A DNA stretch of 64,000 nucleotides. It comes from Pseudomonas fluorescens. GTDB taxonomy: Bacteria; Pseudomonadota; Gammaproteobacteria; Pseudomonadales; Pseudomonadaceae. Below, one piece after another: positions 1 through 8,818 of the stretch. The stretch's first letter is position 1. Every line of letters begins with the position of its first letter. Under the pieces are notes generated by a model. The model was given only the letters and a program-made list of their open reading frames with translations. It made no database searches and was not told the origin of the DNA. A program made the position numbers and the translations under genes. The stretch lies in assembly GCA_902825215.1 (NCBI GenBank), contig LR782234.1, positions 6,187,799-6,251,798 of the forward strand, in the 5' to 3' direction.

Positions 1-27
1 CATGAAACAAGCATTAATTTTCGCATT

Positions 28-40
28 GTTATACTGTAAC
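28..40. promoter_or_regulatory. Putative Zur operator for folE2-metal transporter operon
   Basis: The 13-mer GTTATACTGTAAC is an imperfect palindrome in an AT-rich stretch, ending 31 bases before the folE2 start. It resembles the gammaproteobacterial Zur core (GTTATAnnnTATAAC type). The genes behind it (zinc-independent GTP cyclohydrolase and metal ABC importer) are classical Zur targets. A nearly identical 13-mer, read on the other strand, lies at 12900-12912. The match is seen directly; Zur binding is inferred. Confidence 0.7.
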
Positions 41-71
41 GTTAGATTCGTATTAGTCGACGGTTACAGCC

Positions 72-968
72 ATGAATTCACTGACACTTCCGGATATTGC
101 CGCAGAGGCTCTGCGCGAAAACGTGCCGCTTGAGTGGGTAGGTATGCAGGGCATCGCTTTGCCGATCATCCTGCAAGGAAAGCCGTTGAGCGCCAAGGCA
201 GACGCTGGGGTAAGCCTCGATGATGGCGAAGCGCGGGGCATACATATGTCGCGTTTGTATCTGGCACTGGATGCACTTGAACGGAACGAGCTTTCGCCGT
301 CTCTACTGCTTCAAGTACTCAGGCAATTTCTCGATAGCCATGAAGGCTTATCTAACTGCGCTTATCTCCGGCTGCATACTGAACTGCTAATGAAACGCCC
401 TGCGCTAATCAGCCCATTGGCCGGCTGGAAAGCTTATCCAGTGAGCGTTGCCGCCACGCTGAATAAGCAAATGTTCCACGTGGAACTAAAACTTGAATTG
501 CCCTATTCCTCGACCTGCCCCTGTTCAGCGGCATTAGCCAGACAAATGATCCAGCAACAATTCATTGATGATTTTGCCAACCAGACGTTGCAACACGCCG
601 ATGTCCTGGCGTGGCTCGGCTCTTCTCGCGGCATCGTCGCCACGCCTCACAGCCAGCGCAGTACCGCACAACTGCATCTTCATCTCGATGAATCCATCGA
701 CGAGTTGCCTCTGATTGCGATCATCAACGCTGCCGAAGCGGCACTCGGCACCGCCGTGCAAACGGCGGTAAAGCGCGCCGATGAGCAGGCCTTCGCTCTC
801 GCCAATGGCCAAAATTTGATGTTCTGCGAAGACGCTGCACGCCGCTTGAATCTGGCGCTACGCCGCATCCCTAGGGTCAGCGCGTTCCATTTGCGCGTTG
901 TCCACGCCGAAAGCCTGCATGCGCACGACGCGGTCGCTGAATGCCAATGGCAACGGGAGTCGGCATGA
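72..968 (+). CDS. folE2: GTP cyclohydrolase FolE2 (type IB)
   Basis: The 298-residue protein matches the FolE2/GCYH-IB family, which converts GTP to 7,8-dihydroneopterin triphosphate, the first step of folate synthesis. FolE2 can work with metals other than zinc, so many bacteria switch it on when zinc limits the zinc-dependent FolE. The family signature S-S-T-C-P-C-S, carrying the catalytic cysteine, is near residue 149. The length is usual for the family. It is the first gene of a plus-strand operon, and its stop overlaps the next start (ATGA at 965-968). A Zur-like box precedes it. The ribosome binding site is weak. A parS-like site lies inside the gene at 472-487. Confidence 0.93.
   Translation: MNSLTLPDIAAEALRENVPLEWVGMQGIALPIILQGKPLSAKADAGVSLDDGEARGIHMSRLYLALDALERNELSPSLLLQVLRQFLDSHEGLSNCAYLRLHTELLMKRPALISPLAGWKAYPVSVAATLNKQMFHVELKLELPYSSTCPCSAALARQMIQQQFIDDFANQTLQHADVLAWLGSSRGIVATPHSQRSTAQLHLHLDESIDELPLIAIINAAEAALGTAVQTAVKRADEQAFALANGQNLMFCEDAARRLNLALRRIPRVSAFHLRVVHAESLHAHDAVAECQWQRESA
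472..487. promoter_or_regulatory. parS-like centromere site within folE2
   Basis: The 16-mer TGTTCCACGTGGAACT differs only at its last base from the Pseudomonas parS consensus TGTTCCACGTGGAACA, the binding site of the ParB encoded at 51213-52085. It lies in coding sequence, where it encodes part of F-H-V-E. A second copy is at 9838-9853. The sequence match is direct; ParB binding is inferred. Confidence 0.75.
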
Positions 969-1633
969 TTCGTTGCCAATCATTGAGCTGGGGGGCTCCG
1001 GGCCAACCGCTGACTTCGCCGCTGAACCTGCAGCTCGCCAGTGGCTCACTGACAGCAATCATCGGTGCCAATGGCTGCGGAAAAAGCAGTCTGCTCAAAG
1101 TCATCGCCGGCCTGCAAAAGCCACTCGCGGGCAAGGTCGCTCTCGGTGTTCCACGGCAAAGCGGAGTGTCTTTTCTTCCGCAACAGCAGCATCTCGATCG
1201 TCAGTTTCCAATCAATTTGCAAGAACTGGTGGCGGCGGGATTCTGGGGCCGCCGGTTGTCAACGCAACTGCGCGCACAACGGCTACAAGCCGCACTGGAA
1301 AACTGGCACTTGCACGGGCTCGAACGGCGGCCATTGATGGCGCTGTCCGGCGGTGAGTTGCAACGCGCTCTGCTCGCGCGCTTGAGCCTGACCGACGCTG
1401 CCGTGTTGCTGCTCGATGAACCCCACGCGGCGCTCGATGAACTCGGTCAACAACTGCTCTGGCAGCATATTCACGCCTGGCATGGTGAAGGCCGGACGCT
1501 CGTTGTGGTGTGCCATGACCTCGCAGCGGTGCGCCAGCACATTCCCAGCACGTTGCTGATCAAGCATCGCGAGTGCCGCTTGGCGACGAGCGCGGAGCTG
1601 ATCGAGCAAAAGCCGCACACGCAGGTGGCCTGA
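965..1633 (+). CDS. Metal (zinc-type) ABC transporter ATP-binding protein
   Basis: This 222-residue ABC ATPase has a Walker A motif GANGCGKSS near residue 35, the signature LSGGELQR, and a Walker B ending LLLDEP. It is the expected size for the ZnuC/MntB class that powers import of divalent metals. The ATG at 965 overlaps the folE2 stop and is preferred over an in-frame ATG at 941, because it keeps the normal N-terminus. It overlaps the permease start by one base (stop 1631-1633, ATG at 1633), so translation is probably coupled. Znu-like is the best description, but substrate choice between zinc and manganese cannot be decided from this subunit. Confidence 0.9.
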   Translation: MIRCQSLSWGAPGQPLTSPLNLQLASGSLTAIIGANGCGKSSLLKVIAGLQKPLAGKVALGVPRQSGVSFLPQQQHLDRQFPINLQELVAAGFWGRRLSTQLRAQRLQAALENWHLHGLERRPLMALSGGELQRALLARLSLTDAAVLLLDEPHAALDELGQQLLWQHIHAWHGEGRTLVVVCHDLAAVRQHIPSTLLIKHRECRLATSAELIEQKPHTQVA

Positions 1634-2499
1634 TGCTCGCCGTCAGCCAACTCTGGCAACCGTTTCACGAATTCATGTTCATGCGTCGAGCGCTGTTCGG
1701 CGGCCTGGTGCTGGCCTGCAGCACGGCGCCACTCGGGGTGTTCTTGATTCTGCGGCGTATGAGCCTGATCGGCGATGCGGTCGCCCATGGAATTTTGCCC
1801 GGCGCTGCGCTGGGCTTCTGGTTCGCCGGGTTCAGTTTGCCGGCGCTGACCTCCGGCGGCCTCGGCGCAGGCCTGGGCATGGCCGGACTGGCGGCCTGGA
1901 TCACCCGACGCACGGGCTTGCGCGAGGACGCCAGCCTCGCCGCGATCTACCCGATCTCACTGGCCAGCGGCGTGCTGATTCTCGGTATCGCCGGAAAGCG
2001 CCTGGACCTTCTGCATCTGTTGTTCGGTTCAGCCTTGGCCGTCGATGGACCCACGTTGCAAGGCATGCTGTGGGTCTCGGCGAGCAGCCTGATCGCCATG
2101 GTGCTGATCTATAAACCGCTGGTACTCGACACCCTCGATCCACTGTTTTTGAGAACGGTCAGCCGCCTCGGTCCGCTGGCCCACGGCGTGTTCCTGACTT
2201 TGGTGGTGCTCAATCTGGTCATCGGTTTCCAGGCCATCGGTGCCTTGATGGTGGTCGGTCTGATGATGCTGCCCGCTGCGGCTTCGCGATTCTGGAGTCG
2301 CCGCTTGCCAGTGCTGATTGCCGTTGCGGCAGCGATCGGGTGCCTGTCGGTGTGGTTCGGATTGCTGCTGTCGTTTTATTACTCGCTACCCAGCGGTCCG
2401 GCGATCGTGCTGGTCGCCGGCGCCGGTTATCTGTTGTCGGTGATCGTCGGGCCGGTCCATGGTCTGCTGCGCCGCCCGCCTTTGCTCACATCCCAATGA
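1633..2499 (+). CDS. Metal ABC transporter permease (ZnuB/MntC family)
   Basis: The 288-residue, very hydrophobic protein belongs to the ABC-3 permease family that forms the membrane channel of zinc/manganese importers. Typical family segments include LILRRMSLIGDAVAHGILPG near the N-terminus and the conserved VVGLMMLPAAASRFW stretch. About eight membrane spans can be read. The ATG at 1633 overlaps the ATPase stop by one base. An upstream in-frame ATG at 1573 would lie deep inside the ATPase gene and add residues unlike the family. It works with the ATPase before it and the binding protein after it. Confidence 0.9.
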   Translation: MLAVSQLWQPFHEFMFMRRALFGGLVLACSTAPLGVFLILRRMSLIGDAVAHGILPGAALGFWFAGFSLPALTSGGLGAGLGMAGLAAWITRRTGLREDASLAAIYPISLASGVLILGIAGKRLDLLHLLFGSALAVDGPTLQGMLWVSASSLIAMVLIYKPLVLDTLDPLFLRTVSRLGPLAHGVFLTLVVLNLVIGFQAIGALMVVGLMMLPAAASRFWSRRLPVLIAVAAAIGCLSVWFGLLLSFYYSLPSGPAIVLVAGAGYLLSVIVGPVHGLLRRPPLLTSQ

Positions 2500-2510
2500 G
2501 GTGTTTCCCG

Positions 2511-3386
2511 ATGCGCGCCCTACTCGTGCTGTTCAGCTTGTTGCTGTCGATGTCATTGTCGGCGGCGGAAAAAATGCCGGTGGTTACCAGCTTCAGCATC
2601 CTCGCCGACATGGTTCATCAGATTGGCGGCGAGCATGTGCAGATCACCAGCATGGTCGGTGCGGATGCCGACGCTCACACTTACGAGCCAACGCCGGATG
2701 ATGCCAAAGCGCTGCTCAAAGCGAGACTGATCATTAAAAACGGACTGGGTTTCGAGCCATGGCTGGATCGTCTGGTCACCAGCACTGCCACCCAGGCAAC
2801 AGTGATCAGTGCCAGCCGTGGCGTGATCCCGCGATCGCTGGATGAGGACGGCGAAAGCGTTCCCGATCCGCATGCCTGGCACAATCTGGCCAACGCCGAG
2901 CTGTATATCGCCAACATCACCAAGGCGTTGATAGCGGCTGACCCGGCGAACAAGGTCGACTACGAGCGGAACAGCCAAACCTATCTGAAGCAGATCTACG
3001 CCCTGCTCGCCGAAGCCAAAAGCAAACTGGGTTCGCTGCCTGCGGGCAACCGCAAGATCGTTACCAGCCACGATGCGTTCGGTTACCTCGGTCAGGCCTA
3101 CGGCATCGACTTCATCGCGCCTCAAGGTTTGTCCACCGAGCGCGAGCCGTCAGCCGCTGAGGTTGCCGCGCTGATTACGCAGATCCGTCAGGCCAAGGTC
3201 AAAGCGGTGTTCATGGAGAATATCAAGGACGCGCGCCTGCTCAAGCAGATCGCCGATGAGAGCGGCGCGCATATCGGCGGCACGTTGTACTCGGACGCGC
3301 TCGCTGCGAGCGGGCCGGCGAGCACCTTTACCGGCCTGTTCGAGTACAACCTCAACACGCTGTACAAAGCGTTGAGCCAGCCATGA
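2511..3386 (+). CDS. Metal ABC transporter periplasmic binding protein (ZnuA/TroA family)
   Basis: The 291-residue protein starts with a signal peptide (MRALLVLFSLLLSMSLSAA) and belongs to the cluster A-I metal-binding proteins that hand zinc or manganese to the permease. Candidate ligands are His in DAHTYEP, His in DPHAWHN, Glu in STEREPS and Asp in YSDAL. This His-His-Glu-Asp set resembles PsaA-type manganese proteins more than E. coli ZnuA. The His-rich loop of ZnuA is absent, replaced by a short acidic loop before DPHAW. The start at 2511 has GAGGTG 7-8 bases upstream; an ATG at 2496 is possible. The operon position behind a Zur-like box favours zinc. Confidence 0.87.
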   Translation: MRALLVLFSLLLSMSLSAAEKMPVVTSFSILADMVHQIGGEHVQITSMVGADADAHTYEPTPDDAKALLKARLIIKNGLGFEPWLDRLVTSTATQATVISASRGVIPRSLDEDGESVPDPHAWHNLANAELYIANITKALIAADPANKVDYERNSQTYLKQIYALLAEAKSKLGSLPAGNRKIVTSHDAFGYLGQAYGIDFIAPQGLSTEREPSAAEVAALITQIRQAKVKAVFMENIKDARLLKQIADESGAHIGGTLYSDALAASGPASTFTGLFEYNLNTLYKALSQP

Positions 3387-3395
3387 CGTGAAGCA

Positions 3396-3914
3396 TCAAG
3401 CGCGGGGCTTCACCGTCCCGCAATCCTGACCCAGCCACACCGCGCGGGTTTCCAGACTGCCCTTCTGGTTGATCCCGATCGCATTGAAAGTGCCATTGGC
3501 GACAGTCGTGAATTCGCGATCACTGAGAAAAGTCGCGACCCCGGTGCCCTGCGCTTTCGGGCAGCTGAAACGGAATTTCCACTGGTTGCCGGTGCGCTCG
3601 GTGATCTGCTGCTTGCAGCCCGATTGTGGATCGGCCAATGGAATATCATTGGTCGCCACTTGCTGCGGCGTAAGACAGGCACGAATGCCCTTGCCGCCAA
3701 TGTTGATACCGTTCTTCTCCAGCGCCGCACGTTGTTGCGGCGTGATCTGGCCTTGAATCTGGCCGAGGATCGACTGCACGTCCATCGCTTGATCGTCGAC
3801 TTTCAAATTGCTCGAGGTCATTTCCCACAGCCCCGGCTGCAACATCTGCGCTTGCGCAACCATCGGCAATGCCAAACCCAGGCCCAGCGCCAAACCCAGC
3901 AGACGAACGTTCAT
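3396..3914 (-). CDS. DUF3617 family exported protein
   Basis: This 172-residue protein has a signal peptide (MNVRLLGLALGLGLALPMVAQA) followed by QMLQPGLWEMTSS, the usual opening of the DUF3617 family. Members are small periplasmic proteins of unknown function in proteobacteria. Three or four cysteines in the mature part (RACL, SGCK, FSCP, QDCG) could form disulphides. The ATG at 3914 has AGGAG seven bases upstream and is preferred to the TTG at 3920. It converges on the metal-binding protein with only nine bases between the stops. No function can be assigned. Confidence 0.85.
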   Translation of the reverse strand: MNVRLLGLALGLGLALPMVAQAQMLQPGLWEMTSSNLKVDDQAMDVQSILGQIQGQITPQQRAALEKNGINIGGKGIRACLTPQQVATNDIPLADPQSGCKQQITERTGNQWKFRFSCPKAQGTGVATFLSDREFTTVANGTFNAIGINQKGSLETRAVWLGQDCGTVKPRA

Positions 3915-4045
3915 CGACAAACTCCTGATCAGTTGTGGCCGTTAGACGCCGGCCGGTTGCTTCGGTTCATGGGCCAATTAAATAGCGACATTCACCGCAG
4001 AACATGGTCTGTTAAGCATTGCATCTTCCGGAGCAAGGCTGCCCC

Positions 4046-5485
4046 ATGGATTATTTTGGACCGCACATTTTCGGTTATCTGATCGCGCTGATTCACACCC
4101 TCGGATCGATTGCCGCGATACATGCGGTGCTCACCGTGCGCACCGCGCAAGGTTCGATTGCATGGGCATTGTCGCTGATCTTCATTCCTTACCTCACGCT
4201 TATTCCGTATCTGGTGTTCGGTCGCAGCACCTTCGACGGCTACATCAAGGCGCGGCGCCAGGCCAACGAACAAATGCGCGTGGCCATCTCCGAGCTGAAC
4301 TGGCGCCCGTGGGTCGAAGAAGCCCTCGCCGCCCGCGCCTCCAATGCGTACGCATCGTTACGCGCCATGCCCAAACTCGGACGTATGCCGTGTCTGGCCA
4401 ACAATGAAGTGCAGCTGCTGGTAAACGGCGCGGCGACGTTCGAGGCAATCTTCCGTGTGATCGAACAAGCCAAAGAGGCGGTGCTGGTGCAGTTCTTCAT
4501 CATCCACGACGACCGACTCGGGCAACGCTTGCGCGACCTGCTGCTGAAAAAGGCCGCCGAAGGCGTGACGATACATTTGCTCTACGACCGCATCGGCAGC
4601 CATGCCCTGCCCCACAGTTATGTGCAGGCATTGCGCGACGGCGGCGTTGCGGTGAAAGCATTCGCCACCCGCAGTGGCTGGCTCAACCGTTTTCAGGTCA
4701 ACTTTCGTAACCACCGCAAGATTGTGGTGGTCGACGGCATCGTCGGTTTTGTCGGCGGGCACAACGTCGGCGACGAATACATGGGCGAGAAACCACCGCT
4801 GGCGCCGTGGCGCGACACCCATGTGCAAGTCCGCGGCCCGGTCGTGGCGAGCATGCAGGAATCCTTCGCCGAGGACTGGTTCTGGGCGGCGCGCTCGCTG
4901 CCACCCTTGATCCTGCCGGACGCGTACCCGGAGGATGGTGTGCTCTGCCAATTGCTCGCCAGCGGCCCGGCCGATGCCTATGAAACCTGCTCGTTGTTTT
5001 TTGTCGAAGCGATCCACGCCGCCACCGAGCGGGTATGGATCACCAGCCCTTATTTCATCCCGGATGAAGCAGTGTTCGCCGCTCTACGACTGGCCGTGTT
5101 ACGCGGGGTTGATGTGCGCTTGCTGCTACCGTCGCGCCCGGATCATCGCATTGTCTACGCTGCCTCAAGCCTGTATGCGTTTGAAGCGGTGCGCGCAGGC
5201 GTGCGGGTGTTCCGTTATGAGCCCGGATTTCTGCATCAGAAAGTCGTGTTGATCGACAGCGAGATCAGCGCGATCGGCAGCGCCAATCTGGACAACCGCT
5301 CGTTCCGGTTGAATTTCGAGGTCATGCTGCTGACCGTCGACAGCACATTCGCTGCCAGCGTGGAACACATGCTCGAAGCAGACTTCGCCCAGGCTTATGA
5401 AATCGCCAAGGAAGAGAGCCGGGAAATCCACCGCCTGCAACAAGTCGGCATGCGGATCGCCCGGCTGATCTCACCGATTCTGTAA
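4046..5485 (+). CDS. cls: Cardiolipin synthase
   Basis: The 479-residue inner-membrane enzyme condenses two phosphatidylglycerol molecules (ClsA-type chemistry) to cardiolipin and glycerol. Two N-terminal membrane spans (residues about 5-30 and 38-58) are followed by two phospholipase D domains. The HKD motifs are visible: HRKIVVVDG in the middle and HQKVVLIDS near residue 410, the latter followed by GSANLDNRS. Length and order match bacterial ClsA. The ATG at 4046 opens MDYFGPHIFGYL; an in-frame ATG at 4019 would add nine atypical residues. It converges with the cyclopropane synthase gene and shares a terminator with it. Confidence 0.93.
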   Translation: MDYFGPHIFGYLIALIHTLGSIAAIHAVLTVRTAQGSIAWALSLIFIPYLTLIPYLVFGRSTFDGYIKARRQANEQMRVAISELNWRPWVEEALAARASNAYASLRAMPKLGRMPCLANNEVQLLVNGAATFEAIFRVIEQAKEAVLVQFFIIHDDRLGQRLRDLLLKKAAEGVTIHLLYDRIGSHALPHSYVQALRDGGVAVKAFATRSGWLNRFQVNFRNHRKIVVVDGIVGFVGGHNVGDEYMGEKPPLAPWRDTHVQVRGPVVASMQESFAEDWFWAARSLPPLILPDAYPEDGVLCQLLASGPADAYETCSLFFVEAIHAATERVWITSPYFIPDEAVFAALRLAVLRGVDVRLLLPSRPDHRIVYAASSLYAFEAVRAGVRVFRYEPGFLHQKVVLIDSEISAIGSANLDNRSFRLNFEVMLLTVDSTFAASVEHMLEADFAQAYEIAKEESREIHRLQQVGMRIARLISPIL

Positions 5486-5511
5486 AGGCGCCCACGCGCG
5501 GGGACGCCTTT
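5484..5511. terminator. Bidirectional hairpin between cls and cfa
   Basis: AAAGGCG (5484-5490) pairs with CGCCTTT (5505-5511), and an inner CCC/GGG extends the stem. It lies at the meeting point of two convergent genes and overlaps the cls stop. It has A and T tracts on its flanks and so can end transcription from both sides. Confidence 0.6.
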
Positions 5512-5515
5512 GACT

Positions 5516-6703
5516 TCACGGGTTATAGATGTCGTCGCGGGTCCACGGCAGTTCATGGCTGCCATCGGCGTGCGCTTTGACCGCGAGGATCTGGTGCAGA
5601 TTGATCCAGCCACGGGCAAACGCATAAGCGCAGCCGGCCAGATACAAACGCCAGATGCGCAGCGCCTGATCCGGCACCAGTTTGCCAGCGGCTTCGAGGT
5701 TGTCCTCCAGACGCTCGCTCCAATGGTCTAGCGTACGCGCGTAATGCAGGCGCAGGCTTTCCACGTCGACGATCTCCAGCCCGGCTTCGCTGATCTCGGC
5801 GGAGATCATTGCCAGGTGCGGCAACTCGCCATTGGGGAAAACATACTTCTCGATGAAATCGCCGGCGCCGCGCCCCACTGGCCGGCCGTCGGTGTGCTTG
5901 GCAGTGATGCCATGGTTCATCACCAGGCCACCCTCCTTCACCGCGCCAAACAGGGTTTTGCAGTATTCGGCGAGATTGGCGTGGCCGACATGTTCGAACA
6001 TGCCGACACTGACGACCTTGTCGAAACGCCCGTCCTGGGGCAGATCGCGGTAGTCGAGCAGTTGCAGTTCGATCTGGTCTTCCAGCCCCTCAGCCTTGAC
6101 CCGTTCGCGCGCCAGCTTCAGTTGCTCCTGGCTCAGCGTGATACCGAAGACCTTGGCGCCGAATTCCCGCGCGGCGAAACGCGCCAGGCCACCCCAGCCG
6201 CAGCCGACATCCAGCAGATACTCGCCCGGCTGCAGGCGCAGCTTGCGGCACAGATGGCGGAATTTGGCCTGTTGCGCCTGCTCAAGGGTTTCGCTGCCGG
6301 TTTCGAAATACGCGCAGGAATACACCATGTCGCTGTCCAGCCACAGCTGGTAGAAGGCATTGGAAAGGTCGTAGTGGTAAGAGATGGCTTTGGCGTCGGT
6401 TTCCTTGTCGTGCAAGGGCCGCGCCGGCTGACTGCCCTGCTCTTCGTCGAGCAATGCGCTGCTCAGTTCATCGCAGACGCGGATGACCTCGCTGATCGAG
6501 CCCTCCAGTTCAAGTTTGCCTTCAACGAACGCCGCTCCCAGCGCATCGAGGCTTGGGTGAGTGAACTGGGTGACCATCTGTGGGTCCTTGACCACGATGG
6601 TAACGCTGGGCGTCGGCCCCAGGTTGAATTCATGGCCGTCCCAGAGTCGCAGGCGAAGCGGAAGCTGCAGGTTCTGTAAGGCCGGTGGAAGTTGCGCGAG
6701 CAT
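5516..6703 (-). CDS. cfa: Cyclopropane-fatty-acyl-phospholipid synthase
   Basis: The 395-residue SAM-dependent methyltransferase adds a methylene bridge to unsaturated acyl chains of membrane phospholipids, usually at entry to stationary phase. The N-terminal part is the lipid-binding region. The SAM site reads LLDVGCGWGGLARFAAREFG. The family block SYHYDLSNAFYQLWLDSDMVYSCAYF and the later MFEHVG are present. The length equals that of the pseudomonad CfaB class. The start has AAGGGGGAA about six bases upstream. Pseudomonas cfaB is known to depend on RpoS, but I could not identify a clear promoter here. The neighbouring cls gives a small lipid-remodelling pair. Confidence 0.93.
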   Translation of the reverse strand: MLAQLPPALQNLQLPLRLRLWDGHEFNLGPTPSVTIVVKDPQMVTQFTHPSLDALGAAFVEGKLELEGSISEVIRVCDELSSALLDEEQGSQPARPLHDKETDAKAISYHYDLSNAFYQLWLDSDMVYSCAYFETGSETLEQAQQAKFRHLCRKLRLQPGEYLLDVGCGWGGLARFAAREFGAKVFGITLSQEQLKLARERVKAEGLEDQIELQLLDYRDLPQDGRFDKVVSVGMFEHVGHANLAEYCKTLFGAVKEGGLVMNHGITAKHTDGRPVGRGAGDFIEKYVFPNGELPHLAMISAEISEAGLEIVDVESLRLHYARTLDHWSERLEDNLEAAGKLVPDQALRIWRLYLAGCAYAFARGWINLHQILAVKAHADGSHELPWTRDDIYNP

Positions 6704-6910
6704 GGAAATTCCCCCTTGTTTCAGACGTCAGATCTGAGGGTAGACCATCGCAGAAAAATAGCAGGCTATCGAACTGATTAGCCTTATCTATCGCTCCAGA
6801 CGCTCCAACAGGCCATCCTGCACCCACGACTTTCAACCGATGCCAGCTTGAATGGAGCGCCCTCTTTTCCAATGACTGCTAACTTGGCCAGCAGTTCGTT
6901 ACAAATCGTT

Positions 6911-8818
6911 TCAAAGCTCATCATCCATTTTCGCCAACGGTTCCTGAAACCGCAGCAAGCGGCCGGCATTCCCGAGAACCAGCAAGGTACTCAAATTGTG
7001 CAGCAGTGCAGCGATCATCGCTCCGGCCGCGCCGAGCCAGCCAAATGCGGCGAAGACGACGATCGCCAGCGTCCAGCCCAAGCCGATGATCACATTGACC
7101 TGCAATGTTCTGCGGCACTGACGGCTTAGCCGCACACAAGTACCGAGCCGGCGCAGATCGCTGCCGATCAGCACGATATCGGCCGAGGCCAGCGCGATGT
7201 CCGCACCGCCCGCGCCCATCGCCACGCCAACCACACCGGCCTTGAGTGCGAGCGAATCGTTGATGCCGTCACCGACGACCATTGGCCGGAAGCCACTGTC
7301 GATTTCCTTGAGCACGCGATTGAGTTTGTCTTCCGGCAAGGCCTGCGCCTCAACCTCGTGCAAGCCGACATCCTGCGCGAGCGAGTTCGCGACACTCTGA
7401 CGATCACCGGTTAACAACAGCTGGCGACCAAGACCCAACTCACGCAATTCACTGAGGGCAAAGCGTGCCTCTGGTTTGACGCTGTCGGCCAACAACAGCC
7501 AGGCGAGAAACTCACCACGCAAGGCCAGCCCGGCGATCGGCCCATCGTGCTCTGGGACGGCCGTGGTGCTGATGCCCAACTGCGCGAACAGCTCCGGACG
7601 CCCGAGTGCCGCTTCACCTTGCGCGGTCATGGCGGTAACACCCAGACCCTGCCGCTCCTGAATCTCGCTCAAAGGCAAATAGACTTGTGGACTGACAAGT
7701 CCCGCCAAGGCGCGGCTGACCGGATGACTGCTGGCTGCACCGAGGCTGGCCGCCAAGGTCTTCGCCGCTGCGTGATCTGCTGCTGCGCAGTCGATCGACT
7801 GCAGACGCAAGGTGCCGTAGGTCAGCGTCCCGGTCTTGTCGACCACCAAGGATGTCAGATCAGCCAGCTCCTCAAGGAACGCCGAGCTGCGGATCAATAT
7901 CCCGTGACGCGCCGCCACCGCGACGCCGGCAATCGCCGTGGCGGGAGCCGACAACACCAGTGCGCATGGGCAAGCGGCAACCAGCACTGCGAGCATCGCT
8001 TGCGCATCGTTGGTGATGAACCAGGTCACAGCGGCCAGCAGCAATACCAGGATCATGTAGCTGCCGGCGTAACGTTCAAGCAGCCGGGTGATCGGCGGTT
8101 TCGAGCGTTCGGCGTTCTGCATCAGGGCGATGACTTTGCCCAACGTCGACTCGTCACCGGTGCGCGTCACTTCGATGCGCAACAATCCGTCGAGGTTGAT
8201 CGCACCGCCAAATACGCTCATGCCAACATCGGCTTCGACCGGCACGGATTCGCCAGTGATCGACGCGGTATCGAGACTCGCCTGACCGGAGAGAACCCGA
8301 CCATCCGCTGGCACGCGATCACCGGCCCGCACCTCAACGGCATCGCCGGGTTTGAGGGTGCCATTGTCGACCTCGATGACCGAGCCGTCCGCCTGGATTT
8401 TGCGCGCATGGCTACGCGTGAGTTGCCCCAAGGCGTGAATCGCTTCCTGCGAACCGATGACACTGCGTTCCTCCAGCACATGGCCGAAGATCATGATGAT
8501 CGGCAGCAACGCCGCCGTGAGCAAATCGCCTGTCGCCCAAGCGCCAAGCATGGCCAGCGCAATCAGTTGATCGGTTATGCCATGCAAACTCGGATAACGC
8601 AGGCTGTACCATGCCGAGCGCATTACCGACACCCCGACCATTAACGAGGCAAAGCCCAACAGCAATTGGCTGACCCCGGTTTGCTCCGGCAGCCACCAAC
8701 GCCAGATCAGGCCCAGACCGAGCAAGCCCAGCGCAAGCATCGCCAGGGTCAGTTGCCGTGCGGCGCGGCGTTGTTCGGCCGAGGACAACAGGCTCGGCGT
8801 GGCGGTGGTCGCAGTCAT
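6911..8818 (-). CDS. P1B-type heavy-metal-translocating P-type ATPase
   Basis: This 635-residue inner-membrane pump has the TGES actuator motif, the CPC metal motif in TM6 (about residues 283-285), the phosphorylation site DKTGTLT near 327, an HP locus (SSHPVSRAL) and the hinge GDGINDSLAL. There is no N-terminal metal-binding domain. The last two spans lack the Lys and Asp-x-Gly pattern of ZntA-type Zn/Cd pumps: TM8 reads LLHNLSTLLVLGNAGRLL. The exported metal is therefore uncertain. It is the last gene of a four-gene operon and its start overlaps the stop of the HflC-like gene (8815-8818). A Zur-like operator precedes the operon. Confidence 0.9.
   Translation of the reverse strand: MTATTATPSLLSSAEQRRAARQLTLAMLALGLLGLGLIWRWWLPEQTGVSQLLLGFASLMVGVSVMRSAWYSLRYPSLHGITDQLIALAMLGAWATGDLLTAALLPIIMIFGHVLEERSVIGSQEAIHALGQLTRSHARKIQADGSVIEVDNGTLKPGDAVEVRAGDRVPADGRVLSGQASLDTASITGESVPVEADVGMSVFGGAINLDGLLRIEVTRTGDESTLGKVIALMQNAERSKPPITRLLERYAGSYMILVLLLAAVTWFITNDAQAMLAVLVAACPCALVLSAPATAIAGVAVAARHGILIRSSAFLEELADLTSLVVDKTGTLTYGTLRLQSIDCAAADHAAAKTLAASLGAASSHPVSRALAGLVSPQVYLPLSEIQERQGLGVTAMTAQGEAALGRPELFAQLGISTTAVPEHDGPIAGLALRGEFLAWLLLADSVKPEARFALSELRELGLGRQLLLTGDRQSVANSLAQDVGLHEVEAQALPEDKLNRVLKEIDSGFRPMVVGDGINDSLALKAGVVGVAMGAGGADIALASADIVLIGSDLRRLGTCVRLSRQCRRTLQVNVIIGLGWTLAIVVFAAFGWLGAAGAMIAALLHNLSTLLVLGNAGRLLRFQEPLAKMDDEL

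Noticed and set aside
6784..6969. Small minus-strand open frame between the P-type ATPase and cfa
   Set aside because: Overlaps the ATPase end in another frame; no ribosome site or homology. The 6704-6910 gap is better read as cfa promoter DNA.
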